The notes under the pieces: model-generated
The model's database searches: none
What the model was told of the DNA's origin: nothing
The model's input: only the letters and a program-made list of their open reading frames with translations
DNA from: Voacanga thouarsii
Taxonomy: Eukaryota > Streptophyta > Magnoliopsida > Gentianales > Apocynaceae
NCBI GenBank assembly: GCA_026120185.1
Contig: JANUWF010001052.1
Span: forward strand, 868,001-932,000
Length of the DNA stretch: 64,000 nucleotides
Direction of reading: 5' to 3'
Shown here: positions 36,438 through 48,514 of the stretch, one piece after another
Numbering within the stretch: the first letter of the stretch is position 1
How the letters are laid out: every line of letters starts with the position of its first letter
Made by a program: the position numbers and the translations under genes

Positions 36438-39400
36438 CATATATACATAAAGAGAGAGAAAGAGAGAAATAGAACCTCAACAAATATTACTAGATTTAGA
36501 AAATTAAAAACAACCAATATCAACTCAAAATAGTTAGGTATATTTTTACTAGAGCTAATTTATCGTGTGTAATTATATATATAGGTCTCACTAGAGTTTA
36601 ATTTTTCAAAGGAATTGTGTTTAAAATCATACTTAAACTGGAATTGGTATATTACCTGTAAATGTTTCGATTAAAGTTCCTGATTCTTAGAATCATAATA
36701 AGAACTAAAATCGCAACCAACTCCCTTTTTGTTTTCCTTTTTATGCTTTTTTTTTTCTTTTTCTTTCCTTAATTTTCTATAAGTGGCCCTCCTGCATTAC
36801 CATTTCATCTTACACCAATCTCTCTCAATTCTCTTCCTCAAACCTCTATCAAATATTACTATAATAATTCTTTTAAGGACAATAATTTCGATAACTCCTA
36901 CATTTTTTTATAAATTTAACTTTTTACTCTTGAACTAAATACAATCTCTACTTACTTTCAAATTATTATTATTTTTTTAGATAACATCTTATCACGAGTG
37001 CCCTCATCACCTCTATTGTGAAGTACTATATAAGATATAAATTGTAAAATGTGGAATCGTATCTATAACCTCACCGAGATATTGCTATTTACCGATTCAC
37101 CTTTTGTCACTACACCATATGTTGTGGGAGTACATTTAAATTATTATTTTCTCCACATTTTGTTCTTTTCGTCAATTAATCAATAGTCAACTCCATTTCC
37201 ATTAACCATAAATACACACATGACTGACTAGGAAATTCACCGGTATAGTTGTAATCAAAAGATCTAGAATTAAACCGTTACTTCTATTATAAGATTAAAT
37301 TAAAATTCTCCTCTTCAGGGTTTTAAAACGGTCTTAGATCGATATAGAATCCTTGAGCATGAATTACATCAAAGACGTAACTTGTGCCGAAGTCCCCTGG
37401 AAAAGTTATGGCTGAGGTATACATGAGAATTGAAGAATCAGTGTCCCGTCAGTTACAAGTACCAGAAAGCTGGATAGAAAGGCATCAAGAGAATTCATTT
37501 ATGGCATTTTACAACTCTCTGAAAATGAAAAAAAGAGAGAGAGAGAGAGTGAGAGAGGGATAAAAGGAAGGAACGGAATTGGACCACCACTTCCAATTTG
37601 AATGAATGTGACCAATAAATAACAGTCTTGGTTTGTTGATCATTTATTCAGAAACTCAATAGACCACTGTAGTAGTTAGACATAAAAACCTCTGTCTGAC
37701 CACCATTCATTCCTCATCAGATTTTTTAATGTCACTTTTCAATTTTTTTTTCTCGTTTTGGAAAATTAAAATGTATTTGTTACTTTTTTTCCCCTTAATT
37801 TTATTGATTTTTTATTACTCTGTTAGATCATGACATTAATACAATAAAAATATACATAAGAGAAAGAAAATATGAATTAAATTCCAGACTTTTTAATTAA
37901 AAAGAACTAATAAAAAGCAATATTACCAACTAGAGCAGATATAATTTTAATGTATGAAATATAATTTTTTTTAATACAACGAGAAAATATATTTTTTCCT
38001 TTAAAAAAAAAATTGAAAAGGATGTTGTACTTAGTGTTCCAAGGAGTAGTTGAAGAATGGTGATATTACAAGCATGGCTAGCAAAAGAAAGTGCATTTTG
38101 AGCAGTATCTTATACTCGGCAGCTTATCAACATTCATTTCTTTCTTCATTTTTGGCTGTTTGACAGAAGGAGAAATCGACCTTCTTGGCATTAATGTCAT
38201 GCAGTTGGGCTCACCAAAGTTGGTAGACATTCTATATTTTGGAGACTAGAATATATATTTTTAGAAATTGTAATAGAGTTATTCATAAATTAATTAGTTT
38301 GACTAAAATCTTGTAATTTGGTGAAATATATTCCTCCCTTCTCTCTTATCCCCTACTGTGTTTTGTGACAGAGAAGACGCTTCTGATGTATTTACTAATA
38401 TTATGGAACGCAATCACAGACGACGGATCTTGGAGGATGGCGCCTGTCCTCCAAAATTTTTAAAATTTTTTATTTTACTTTTAAAAAATTAATTTTTTTT
38501 AAATATTACCTTTCTCCCTCTCAAATATTTTTAAAAATTATAGTATTATCTTTTAATATATTATTTCATATAATTTTTTCCTAACTCCAAGTCTCTGATT
38601 CCGTCCCTGAATGCAATACTTACACGATATATTTTGTTCTTTCTCCATTTCTAGTATTACTTTTATTTTCTTTGGTTAAGAGAGGAAAAGATAAATTCAA
38701 AATACAAACACCGACTTAACATTATGTTTAGTTCTAAGAGAAGGAGGAGGAGGAGGAGAAGGGAAGGGAGAAAGAAGAGGGGAAGAGGAACTTTTACTTT
38801 CATTAAGGGAGTAAATGTATTTATTTTAATTTTTATTTAATTGGATAAAAGAGAAATAAATAATAAAACTTTCCAAATTTAAACCGATAAATTTATTAAT
38901 ATGAGCTCCTCCTCATAAATTACTTTCCTTTCATCTTTTCTTTCTCATGAATCGAGCTAAGTCACCCATTTTTATCTTCTATATTTTCTTCCTTCCTCCT
39001 TTTTCTTTATATTTTTACCCTAATAAAATATACTATAACATAAAAATTGTAGATTTTTATGCCACACGCCCATTAAAAAAACCTTTTCTTACTCCATATG
39101 CAATCATGAAATAACTGGCCTTGTAGCATAAACCATGATGCGAAAATTGGAAAATATGAATTTGATTTGTCAAAGCACCATGCAAATTTTTGAAAATTCT
39201 TGGACGTGTAGTTAACATTTGTGTCTTTGTGTGTTTCCATATATATTAATGTTTAAATAGATCGAGAAATTAATTACTTCGTGAGGTCCCTTATAATGTC
39301 AACAAATTGACTTCCAATTTGATCAAATAGGCAAGAACTCAACTCTCAGCTCGCATTAATAAAAATAAAGAAAATACCTATATAGACTTATATGCATTAT

Positions 39401-40693
39401 ATATATTAAAAAATTATATTTTTTAAAATGTATAATATAATATATATATATATATATATAATACGTATTTTTAATATGAAATATATATTTGAATTTTGCT
39501 CTTTGACCCATTAAATTTATTTAAAAAAATCTTTAATATATTTTTTTAAAATAATTTACTTTCCTAATTCAAATTCTTAATTTTGTCTCTAATAAAAAGA
39601 CAAAGTATAATCACAACGGAACTAGACCCGCCCCCAAAAATTTTAAAAATTTGACATTTTTCTTAAGAAAATTAAAAAATTTTAGAAGAATTTTAAAAAA
39701 TTTGCTTCCCAAATTTTTTTTAAAAAAATTAATAACATCGCCCCTCAATCTTATATTTCTAGTTCTGTACCTGAGTATAATTAAATATCTATTTCCCTAA
39801 GGATACAAGCTAACTATTATATTGGCTAATTATTACTCAACGGCATTTTGATGCAAGCAAGAGCCACAAGCAAAAGATGCCTGATCTTTTAAACTAAATA
39901 CAGCCAGGTTTGTAAAGCATTTGATAGTCTGAGAAGGTACAAACCGACACGCAATAATGAGTTGTACAATTCAACATAAATTACTGAGAATATTAACCCT
40001 TCTTCAATAATGAGTTTTCTTTTTCCCCTTTCTATAATTGGCACCTGCAGCCCTTATGCCCTTTTTACTTGATAGACAGTAATTCCTTCTCTCCCTTATT
40101 CATAAATGTTTTTATTTTTAAAGATATGAGTTCTTTCCTTTCCTTGGTTAATTTTTTTTTTTCTCCGATACATTTGTTACACTTGAGACAGAATGAAATA
40201 TAAAGTTGCATTTTATTAAAGAAATTTTCTTAATTTAGTCTTTAAATTATTTGTATTTTGATTACTCGTCCTTAAATTATTTTTTCAATCCTTTTAGTTT
40301 GTAAATTATTTTTATCCAAGCAATTTAGTCATCGTTATTAGTGCAACGATATATTTCGGTTAATACTTATATGCTCATTTATATACCAATATTAGAAAGG
40401 TATTTTTGTGAACACTTAATTTATTTCAATTTTTAACCACTCCTTACTCCCACACAGAGAGTGGAGAAGTCACATGAATAAGAGATGGGGTAAAATTAGA
40501 GAGAAAATGGTGCTCTGAGACCAAAGTACCTTTTATATATTGTTACATGAATAGAAGCAAGTACTAGTTGAAATCCATTGTTGCATTGATAAAAAGGATT
40601 AAATGGGTATAACAAAAATAGTTTAGGAATGAAAAAACATAGGAAAAAAAGAATAAATAATTAAAATTAAAAATAGTTTAAAGAACAAATTTG
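36438..40693. other. AT-rich intergenic DNA, no gene
   Basis: No open frame above background or exon-like stretch is visible. Contents are low-complexity DNA: a GA run at 37530-37558, a purine-rich GGAGGAGGA block at 38738-38790, and (AT)n at 39438-39460. There are two copies of an AAAATTTT-rich decayed repeat (38440-38610, 39620-39780), and an AATTTAGTCTTTAAATTATTTG repeat at 40230-40330 of a type common near plant LTRs. Confidence 0.45.
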
Positions 40694-40698
40694 ACAAA

Positions 40699-41050
40699 TG
40701 TTATAAAATTAGGGTAATGTTAGAATAAAATCTTCATACTACACACTAATAAAACTCTAATTATTTTGCACAAGAATTTCTTTTCAAACTTCTCTCTTTC
40801 TTTCTCTCACAATTCTTTCTCTAATCTTTATTTCACAAAATAATGGTGTATTACAAGCTTAAAGAATAGCTCTATTTATAGAGCTCTAATTAGTGGAATA
40901 CATCATGGCATACATCATCTTCCACTAATCTCAATTAGTGGTGTCTCCACTAAATGGTGGACATCCATAAAAATATTCTCTAATAATTCACATAAATCCA
41001 TAATTAGTGGAGCCTCCACTAATTAATGGAGATTCCAATAATTCATAACA
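40699..41050 (-). repeat. 3' LTR of the RKD-carrying Copia
   Basis: This 352-bp LTR contains repeated ATTAGTGGAG/CTCCACTAAT words and a TATTTATAGAGC stretch that, in sense, may serve transcription. It is followed on the plus strand by CTCCCCCTTGG (41051-41061), the purine tract in sense orientation. Confidence 0.92.
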
Positions 41051-41159
41051 CTCCCCCTTGGATGTCCATCCATACATAAAGAATATGTTTCGTTAAAACC
41101 TTACTAGATAAAAACCCAGTGGGAAAAAAATAATCTAGTGAAGGAAAAAGAGTACACTA

Positions 41160-43295
41160 TTCTATATGTCTGTTTATTACTCCCCCTGGTGAGATGATTC
41201 CTTTAAATCTTTAAACCGACGCATACCGATTTTATATCTCAACTTCTCAAATGTTGCAGTCGGTAAAGTCTTCGTGAAAATATCTGCGAGGTTATCACAT
41301 GACCGAATTTGTAGCACATCAATTTCACCTTTCTTCTGAAGTTCATGAGTAAAGAAGAATTTTGGTGAAATATGTTTTGTCCGATCTCCTTTAATATATC
41401 CTCCTCGTAATTGAGCTATGCAAGCTGCATTGTCTTCATAAAGAGGAGTTGGAATATCTTTGATCGATGATAATCCACAACTTTCTCGGATATAATGAAT
41501 CATGGATCTTAGCCATACACATTCTCGACTTGCTTCATGAATGGCTATAATTTCAGCATGATTTGAAGAAGTAGCTGCTATAGATTGTTTCGTAGAACGC
41601 CATGATATAGCAGTATTTCCACATGTAAATAGATAGCCCGTTTGAGAACGTGCTTTATGTGGATTAGATAAATAACCAGCATCTGCATAACCTATCAATG
41701 TTGGACTGGTTTTATTTGAATAAAATAATCCGAGATCAATTGTACCTTGAAGATATCGAAGGACTTGTTTAATTCCATTCCAATGTCGTCGTGTTGGTGA
41801 AGAACTAAATCTTGCTAATAAATTGACAGCAAAAGCAATATCAGGTCGTGTATTATTAGCAAGATACATTAATGCACCAATTGCACTGAGATATGGTACT
41901 TCAGGACCAAGGAGTTCTTCATCATTTTCTTGAGGTCGGAAAGGACCGGACGATCATTGGAATACTCAATGGATGTGCTTTGTCCATGTCAAATCTTTTT
42001 AGAACTTTTGTTGTATATGTTGAATAAATGTTCTACTTGCCAAATGTTCAATTTGTAAACCAAGGCAAAGTATACTTTTACGACCATCCTTGATGTCGAA
42101 TAATTAATTGTTTCTTGGAGCTCTTCAAGAGTTTCAATAAAATTAAAATCATCAACATATATAGCTAATATCACAAATTTAGAACCAGATTTCTTAATAA
42201 AAACGCATGGACATATCTGGTCATTTTAAATCTCGCTTTCAATCAATATTCACTAAGATAATTGAACCACATGTGTCCAGATGGCTTCAGGCCATATAAT
42301 GATTTCTGCAATTTGATGGAGTAATTTTCACGAGGATAATGTGTATATGCTTCTGGCATATGAAATCCTTTGGGGATTTTCATGTAAACATCATTTTCTA
42401 AATTTTCATACAAGTAAGCAGTGACAACATTTAATAGGCGCATATCTATCTTTTCATGTACTGCCAAACTGATAAGATATCGGAGTGTAATAGCATCAAC
42501 AACAGGAGAATAAGTTTCATCATAATCAATACCTGGTCTTTGTGAAAAACCTTGGGCTACTAATCGCGTTTTATATCGAACAATTTCACTCTTTTCATTG
42601 CACTTTCGTACAAATATCCATTTGTAGCTAACAAGTTTTACACCTTCTGGTGTTCGGACTGCAGGTCCGAAGACTTCACGTTGTGTCAGTGCATTTAACT
42701 CCGATTGAATCGCATCTTTCCATTGCAACCAATCTTTTCTATGCCAACATTCATCAACTGATATTGGTTCAGGATCATCACTATCCTGTATAACATCAAG
42801 AGATATTATATGCAAACATATGATCAATAATTGTTTCTATCCGATTCTAACTTCTATCGGAAGTGGTATAATGGATAGAAATTTCAATGTTACTTTCATT
42901 TATGTCTGGTTCTTTGTCATAAGTTTTCTCGTGGTCTTTATCATTTTTTACTTTAATATGATCATCTGAACCATTAATCCTCTCTTCTTTCGAGGATTTT
43001 TATCTTTAGAACTAAGAGGTCGGCCATGCTTCTGGCATATATGTAAAATCTTTTGTTCTGTTGGAACTTCAATTAGAATAGGAGCATTTATAGCTGGCAT
43101 ATGCGATTTTGTTACTCTTTTAGAGTCAACAAAAGCGTTTGGCATTTGATTTGCAATGCTTTACAAATGAATTATCTTTTGAACTTCAAGTTCACACGCG
43201 CTTGTATGCGGATCAAAATAATTTAATGATATTGTCCAATCACGATCTTTCTTGTACTGTTTCTGTTCTCCCCCTAATTTAGGGAATAATGATTT
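41160..43295 (-). pseudogene. Copia pol remnant: integrase end, RT and RNase H
   Basis: The minus-strand reading starts at KSLFPKLGGE (43295), the C-terminal end of integrase. It runs through a linker (ACELEVQKIIHL, VDSKRVTKSHM), then RT at 42827-42243 (WKDAIQSELNAL, RLVAQGFSQRPGIDYDETYS, KIPKGF, KSLYGLKPSGHMW) with the catalytic box AIYVDDFNFI at about 42160. RNase H follows at 41869-41177 (NHAEIIAIHEASRECVWLR, CDNLADIFTKTLP). Stops and frame changes near 43160, 42950-42830, 42240 and 41900 make it non-functional. Compared with the copy at 62459-64000, everything N-terminal of KSLFPKLGG is missing. Confidence 0.88.
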
Positions 43296-43467
43296 CACAA
43301 GAGAATAAGAAAAGAAATATAAAAAAATGATGACAAGCAGGAAATGCCAAGAAAAATATCTCCTTTTTTTTTTCACTCTTCCCGGTACCGACTTTTCCTC
43401 TTCCTCTCTTGTCTTTTCTTCTCCTCCGACCCTCTACCTACCATCTACCTCTTTTTCTTCCTCATAC

Positions 43468-43499
<32 letters not shown>

Positions 43500-43562
43500 A
43501 TCGATATATATCTCAGTCATCATTCATTAGTAAACATCAAAAACAAAAATCACAAAGCAGAT
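43296..43562 (+). promoter_or_regulatory. Upstream region of the captured RKD gene
   Basis: This is the only non-Copia DNA upstream of the RKD start codon, since Copia integrase sequence stops at 43295. It contains a CT-rich block (43366-43460) and a (TA)n run with TATATATA at 43469-43491, about 75-95 bp before the ATG, which could act as a TATA element. If the gene is expressed, it uses this short stretch or reads from Copia DNA. Confidence 0.45.
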
Positions 43563-44821
43563 ATGGAGACTCGTAATTCATTTGAGACATGGTCAAATTT
43601 TGACTCAGTTTCTGCAGCAGATTTTGATGTATTTTCCTTTCCAAACCAACCGCTTCTGCCTAATTCGAACGCAGAAGATTTTGATATATTTTCCTTTCCA
43701 AACCAACCGCTTCCTCCTAATTTCAGGTGAGATACCTTTGAGGGCTTCCATTTGTTTTTAGTTTTCTTGATAATGAAATTAAACTCTCTTTTGGTTTGTT
43801 TTTTATGTAAATCAGTAGAAGTTTTGAACATACTGCTTTGGACCAAGTTGATTTGCCCCTACAAGAGACTGCTTTTGATGTTGTTCCTCTTGATGCTATT
43901 CCTTTGAATGAGGATATGCTTGTGCATGATCCTTTCTACTCTCTAATGGATTTTGAACAAAGCCAAAATATGATTCCAGGTTATTATACATTTAAACATG
44001 GATTTTGAATGGTATTACCTTTACTGATATTATTTTATTTTTTTAGGAGAAATAATGAGTGGTCTTGGCAATGAAATCGGAGTAAGTACTCATGAAATGC
44101 ATAATATCGAAGTTCAAGATATTATTGCAGACAAAATTCCTGGGGAGAAGAAGATGATTAAGAGGCAGAGAGAGAAGAAGGGCAATAACTCCCAGACACT
44201 ATCAAGAGAAATAATTTCGCAATACTTTTACTTACCAATCAAGAGCGCAACCAAAAAACTGAATATTGGCATAACCCGTCTCAAGAAAAGATGTAGGGAG
44301 TTAGGAATTCGTCGATGGCCTCACAGAAAGTTGGTGAGCTTGGAGACCATAATCAAGAATGTTCAGGTTCTCTCTCATACATACTTATAATTTGCAAGTA
44401 TGAAACTATGAAAGATTTATAAGTAAATAACCGATGATATCACTTCGATTTACAGGAGATGCAAAATAAAGAAGAAGGAGGACATATGGCTGAGAAGAAG
44501 TTGAAAGAAACAATTGCGATACTGGAATGTGAAAAACAGTTGGTGGAAGAAAGTCTTAATACGCAGTTAGAGGACCAAACACAGAAATTGAGACAAGCAT
44601 GCTTCAAGGCCAAATATAATAAGAAATTTAATTATAATAAACTTAAGGGGATCATAAAATCCCAAGACTCATTTCGCAGTAATTTTACGGCTAATTCTGC
44701 TATTAGTCTCGATGCTGGCTCAAAGGGAAAAGAAAAGGAGGAGGATGTCGAAAAAGAGGAGCTGAAGTCCATAATTACTAATTGTTTGTCTTCCTCTAAT
44801 GTAAATATTGAAAAAGAATAA
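43563..44821 (+). CDS. RWP-RK domain transcription factor, RKD type
   Basis: Four exons: 43563-43726, 43816-43979, 44047-44366 and 44456-44821. All have GT-AG borders and matching phases, giving 337 codons with no internal stop. The N-terminus carries a duplicated block (DFDVFSFPNQPL and DFDIFSFPNQPL, residues about 22-52) and an acidic middle. A basic stretch (KRQREKK) precedes the RWP-RK DNA-binding domain at residues about 160-212, with ISQYFYLPIKSATKKLN, TRLKKRCRELGIRRWP and the signature RWPHRK at 199-204. A coiled-coil-like tail follows. The short length and single RWP-RK domain fit plant RKD proteins, nuclear regulators of egg-cell and early-embryo identity in Arabidopsis and, in Citrus, of nucellar embryony. 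NIN-like proteins are much longer and have a PB1 domain, absent here. The gene lies antisense inside a Copia element. It looks intact, but its expression is unknown. Confidence 0.88.
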
Positions 44822-44912
44822 TTACAAACCTTCATATTAAATTTGTCAGCTCAATTACAAAAGAGCAACTATAAGCATGTATCCTCAAGTTCATATGAAC
44901 ACTAGTGATATG

Positions 44913-44918
44913 AATAAA
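44913..44918 (+). terminator. Polyadenylation signal of the RKD gene
   Basis: AATAAA occurs 92 bp after the stop codon, inside the captured segment and before the gag remnant begins at about 44940. The captured piece therefore includes the gene's own 3' end. Confidence 0.55.
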
Positions 44919-44939
44919 AGATGTGATACTTATTATTAA

Positions 44940-45530
44940 TGGAAATATCTTTTTCCCTTATTATCTTTTCTGTTCCATTTCAGGTGGCCAATATTTCTCT
45001 GTGATAAGGGAAATATCGAGTGTGTCCATGACCATAACCACGGCCACTGCCACAACTACGACTATAACGATGGCTTATGCTGGAGCCAACAGCATTCACT
45101 TCTGGGAGTACTGTTGAGCCAGTTCATCTGGTTTCATGATTTCTCAATAATAACTCATGTTAAATCTGTCAATTTTGAATACCCTTTTTCTCGATATTGT
45201 TACTGTAGGATCATATTTGAGGTATGAAAAGTGGAGAATGTCTTATCCAATATAACTTCATCAGTAACTTTTTCTCCGCAAAATTTTTAACTAAGATGTA
45301 GTTTTATACATCACGGAGTTCACGGTTTTATAATCTTGCAACTTCAGGTGCAACCATTCATACCGTGTAGTGGGTAGTACGACCATCTTCAGGTGGTCAA
45401 ATCTTTCTTTTTATCCACATGACATATGGATCTCCCTTTTTTAGCATTTAGATGCATTTCTGTATGACATATAATTTTTTTTTTCCAGAAATATCAAGGG
45501 TTACAAATTCGAATTTAGCGAGGTTAGCCA
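44940..45530 (-). pseudogene. Copia gag remnant with internal deletion
   Basis: On the minus strand the gag start MANLAKFEFVTLDISGK (from about 45530) is followed by a jump. The reading resumes at KERFDHLKMVVLP and RYEWLHLKLQDYKTVN, then TDEVILDKTFSTFH, and a GRGYGHGH glycine/arginine/histidine run ends near KWNRKDNKGKR (about 44940). This matches the layout of plant Copia gag proteins, minus about 60 residues near the start and with several stops. The zinc knuckle expected next is replaced by the RKD gene. Confidence 0.85.
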
Positions 45531-45595
45531 TAGAGATCAATAAATGCGTACCTGTCTTCTAGCTTTAATAACGGCAGAGACTCGTGCTGATAACG

Positions 45596-45962
45596 TGTTA
45601 TAAAATTAGGATAGTGTTAGAATAAAATCTTCACACTACACACTAATAAAACTCTAACTATTTTGCACAAGAATTTCTTTTCAAACTTCTCTCTTTCTTT
45701 CTCTCACAATTCTTTCTCTAATCTTTCTTTCACTAATCTTTCTTTCACAAAATAATGGTGTATTACAAGCTTAGAGAATAGCTCTATTTATAGAGCTCTA
45801 ATTAGTGGAATACATCATGGCATACATCATCTTCCACTAATCTCAATTAGTGGTGTCTCCACTAAATGGTGGACATCCATAAAAATCTTCTCTAATAATT
45901 CACATAAATCCATAATTAGTGGAGCCTCCACTAATTAATGGAAATTCCAATAATTCATAACA
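45596..45962 (-). repeat. 5' LTR of the RKD-carrying Copia
   Basis: This 367-bp copy pairs with 40699-41050. The extra 15 bases are a tandem repeat of CTAATCTTTCTTTCA near 45725. In sense, the LTR end is followed by CGTTATCAGCACGAG (45595-45581), found just after the LTR in many plant Copia elements and probably part of its priming region. Confidence 0.92.
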
Positions 45963-45967
45963 ACAAA

Positions 45968-48500
45968 TATATTTTTTTATTAATTATTTTTTAAGTTTAG
46001 AAATATTTACAAGCTATAGAATTTAAAGTCGAGAGAATTACTCTTTGTGAGATTCTTTTTGCGTAGAAAAATATTTGGATGTATTACAAAGAATTATATC
46101 ATTTCGACAAAGAATTTAAAGGGGTTATGAATTGAACAGGCGAAACCTTTTATATTATAAATGATACTTCTAATTATATTATTATTTTAACACAATTACC
46201 TTTTTCCCCTACCACTCTATCTTCCTTTTATTTTCTTTCCTTTGTATAGCAGTGCCCTCTAATTTATCCATTACGTTTTTCCTCTATTTATTTTTTACTT
46301 TAATAAAAGTAGTTTTTATTTTAGAACTAAAAGCCAAAATCTATTAGCTCCATCTTATCTTAAATTAGGTTGATCACCGTAATGGCGGAGCCAAGATTTT
46401 AATTTTGGGTGCCAAACTAAAAATTCTTTAGCATAATTTGTTATATATTATATTAAGTATTCTACGAAAATCTATATAAAAAAAACATAATATATATTAA
46501 TATGAGTAGAGAAAACATATAGATAAATTTAAAAAAAAAAAAACTATTAAGGTCCAATGCCAGACATAGCGTATGTCGAAGCAAAATTTCTAATTTTCCA
46601 AATGATGAATTAGTTATGTTATGAGAGAAGAAGTTAAACTTTATCCTTTAATGGTTTAGTGGGCTAATTTATTTTGGGTCATTATTTGACTCATTTATCG
46701 TCAAGCTTTATAATTAATGGATTAGTGGGTTCATTTATCTTGAGTCATTACTTGGCCCAAGTTTGTGGTTTTTTTTTTTATTATGAGCAAGTTTGTGTAA
46801 GGACAAGTTCTTGATCTTTCCAATTTCTTTAATGAAATATCCTCCTCCTCTAATTTATCTATTCAACATAACTTCTCAAGAGGTAATAATCTCACTCTCT
46901 CTTTTTTCTTCCAAACAAAAAAAAAAAAAATTGCACCTAATTAATAACAAATTCTAATTTAATATTTAGTTTGTTTACTTCTTAAAAAAATAAAATTAAT
47001 AAAAAAAAATTCTAATTCAATATAATTTTAGGTAGGTTGTTTGAAAAATATATTTTTTTATTATTAGATCACTTTATAATCTTTATTTAGGAATTAGTTT
47101 CGCATTTTGAGGGGGCATAAATAATATTAATAATATATATATAGGGGTATTTCTAAAAAAACAAATCTTGGGCAAGCCTGCCGTAGTGTGGCTTTGCCAT
47201 TGGATCCCTGTGTATAGCTTATGTTAAGTTATTGTTTTGGTGAAATGTATCTACGTAAAAATAGATCTTGTAAATTTTCATTTAGTTAAAATTTCAAAAG
47301 TCATCATCTTGACTAATATTATTTTACTGGCTCGATTATTGTAATGATTTTTAGTTCTGTAATATGTATGTTGTAGGAATATAAGGTAAGTGGGTAGTTC
47401 GTGTTACGTTATTCTTTAAGGGTTTGTTTGATAACTCAATTCAATACTTAAAACTGAATGAATTAAGTACTTATTTATGAAATGCGTTTGATAACAACTA
47501 ATATTCAGTACTTAATTAATTAAGTACATTTGATAATAATTTTTTGTTATTACTTAATTGATTAAGATATACTGAAATCTTGTAATAAATTTTAAGTGAA
47601 TTGAAAATTATTTAAATTTGAAGTCTGAATATATTAAATACTTATTTAATTATTAATATTCTTTTATATTTAATCTAAATTGTAATAAAATATAATGTAA
47701 AAATCAATTATAATTAATTCAGACTTCAGATCTCAAATTTATTCTTTAGACTTCAATTTTCAGAATTTAATACTTAAATATTCAAATTTCAATCTTCAAA
47801 TTTCAATTTTATCATGCGAGCCCTGAGTGAGAACAATATTAATTAGGCACTTTATATGTAACATGTTTTTTTAGCGTTCATTTGAATCCACAAACCATGA
47901 AACCCCTCTAAACCCATTATAGGCAATCAGTCTTAAACGCAAACATTGAGGCACATCCAAGTCCTCTTACCCATCCCTCTAGACAAATAAAATCAATTTA
48001 AAGATTAATTGAATCAAATGAAAAAATAAAAATAAAAACATAAATTAAAAATAGATTTACACACAAATAAATAGAGAGACACTTGCAAAAAACCTAACTT
48101 TTGACTTTGAGATTAGTGTGAGACGACTGAGATAAAATAAAAAAGACTAACTTTTTTGTTCTTGCGTTTAACTTTGCTTCAAGATAAGACTAACATTTTA
48201 GTGAGCCTTTTTTAAAAAATAAAACAAAATTCAAATCTGAAAGCATCACATAAAGTATTTTCAATTATGGAACTAACAAATACATTTAAATCTTAGAAGA
48301 ACAAATCAAGACTTCACCAAATTTTAACAAGAAAAAGGAACATAACAACAAAACATAAGAATGGGTGTATAGTTCATGTTATATATACATTAATTTGAAA
48401 TAAAATAAAAAATAAGTAAGTTCTAAAATAATAGTAATCCCTAACATCTTAACTATTAAAATACATTCACAGTTTTCAAAACACAATCTTGTAAATATTG
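45968..48500. other. Intergenic DNA with decayed repeats
   Basis: 46380-47215 begins AATGGCGGAGCCAAG and ends, inverted, CAATGGCAAAGCCACAC, a possible terminal inverted repeat of a decayed element. 47417-47826 begins AAGGGTTTGTTTGATAAC and ends, inverted, TCAGGGCTCGCATGATAA, with an AT-rich interior of TTAAGTACTTAATT words, like a plant hAT-type MITE; no matching 8-bp duplication was found. No gene is seen in the rest. Confidence 0.4.
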
Positions 48501-48514
48501 AGAATCATTACTAT

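Larger units (their letters stand above)
40699..45962 (-). mobile_element. Copia retrotransposon carrying an antisense RWP-RK gene
   Basis: Direct repeats 40699-41050 and 45596-45962 are LTRs (sense start TGTTATGAATTATTGG, end TTTTATAACA). They differ by about 8 substitutions and one 15-bp tandem duplication. The 5-bp repeat ACAAA flanks both ends (40694-40698 and 45963-45967), so the whole 5,264 bp moved in as one unit. Sense order on the minus strand is: 5' LTR, gag remnant (45530-44940), antisense RKD gene (about 44940-43296), end of integrase, RT, RNase H, purine tract, 3' LTR. The missing part is gag's end, protease and most of integrase. The element cannot replicate by itself and would depend on relatives such as the one at 61678 onwards. 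Confidence 0.92.

Noticed and set aside
36086..36523. 145-codon ORF with repeated KFNNSTLFKFKSFQIY blocks
   Set aside because: The repeats come from tandem units in one arm of the inverted repeat at 35557-36437; it is not a gene.
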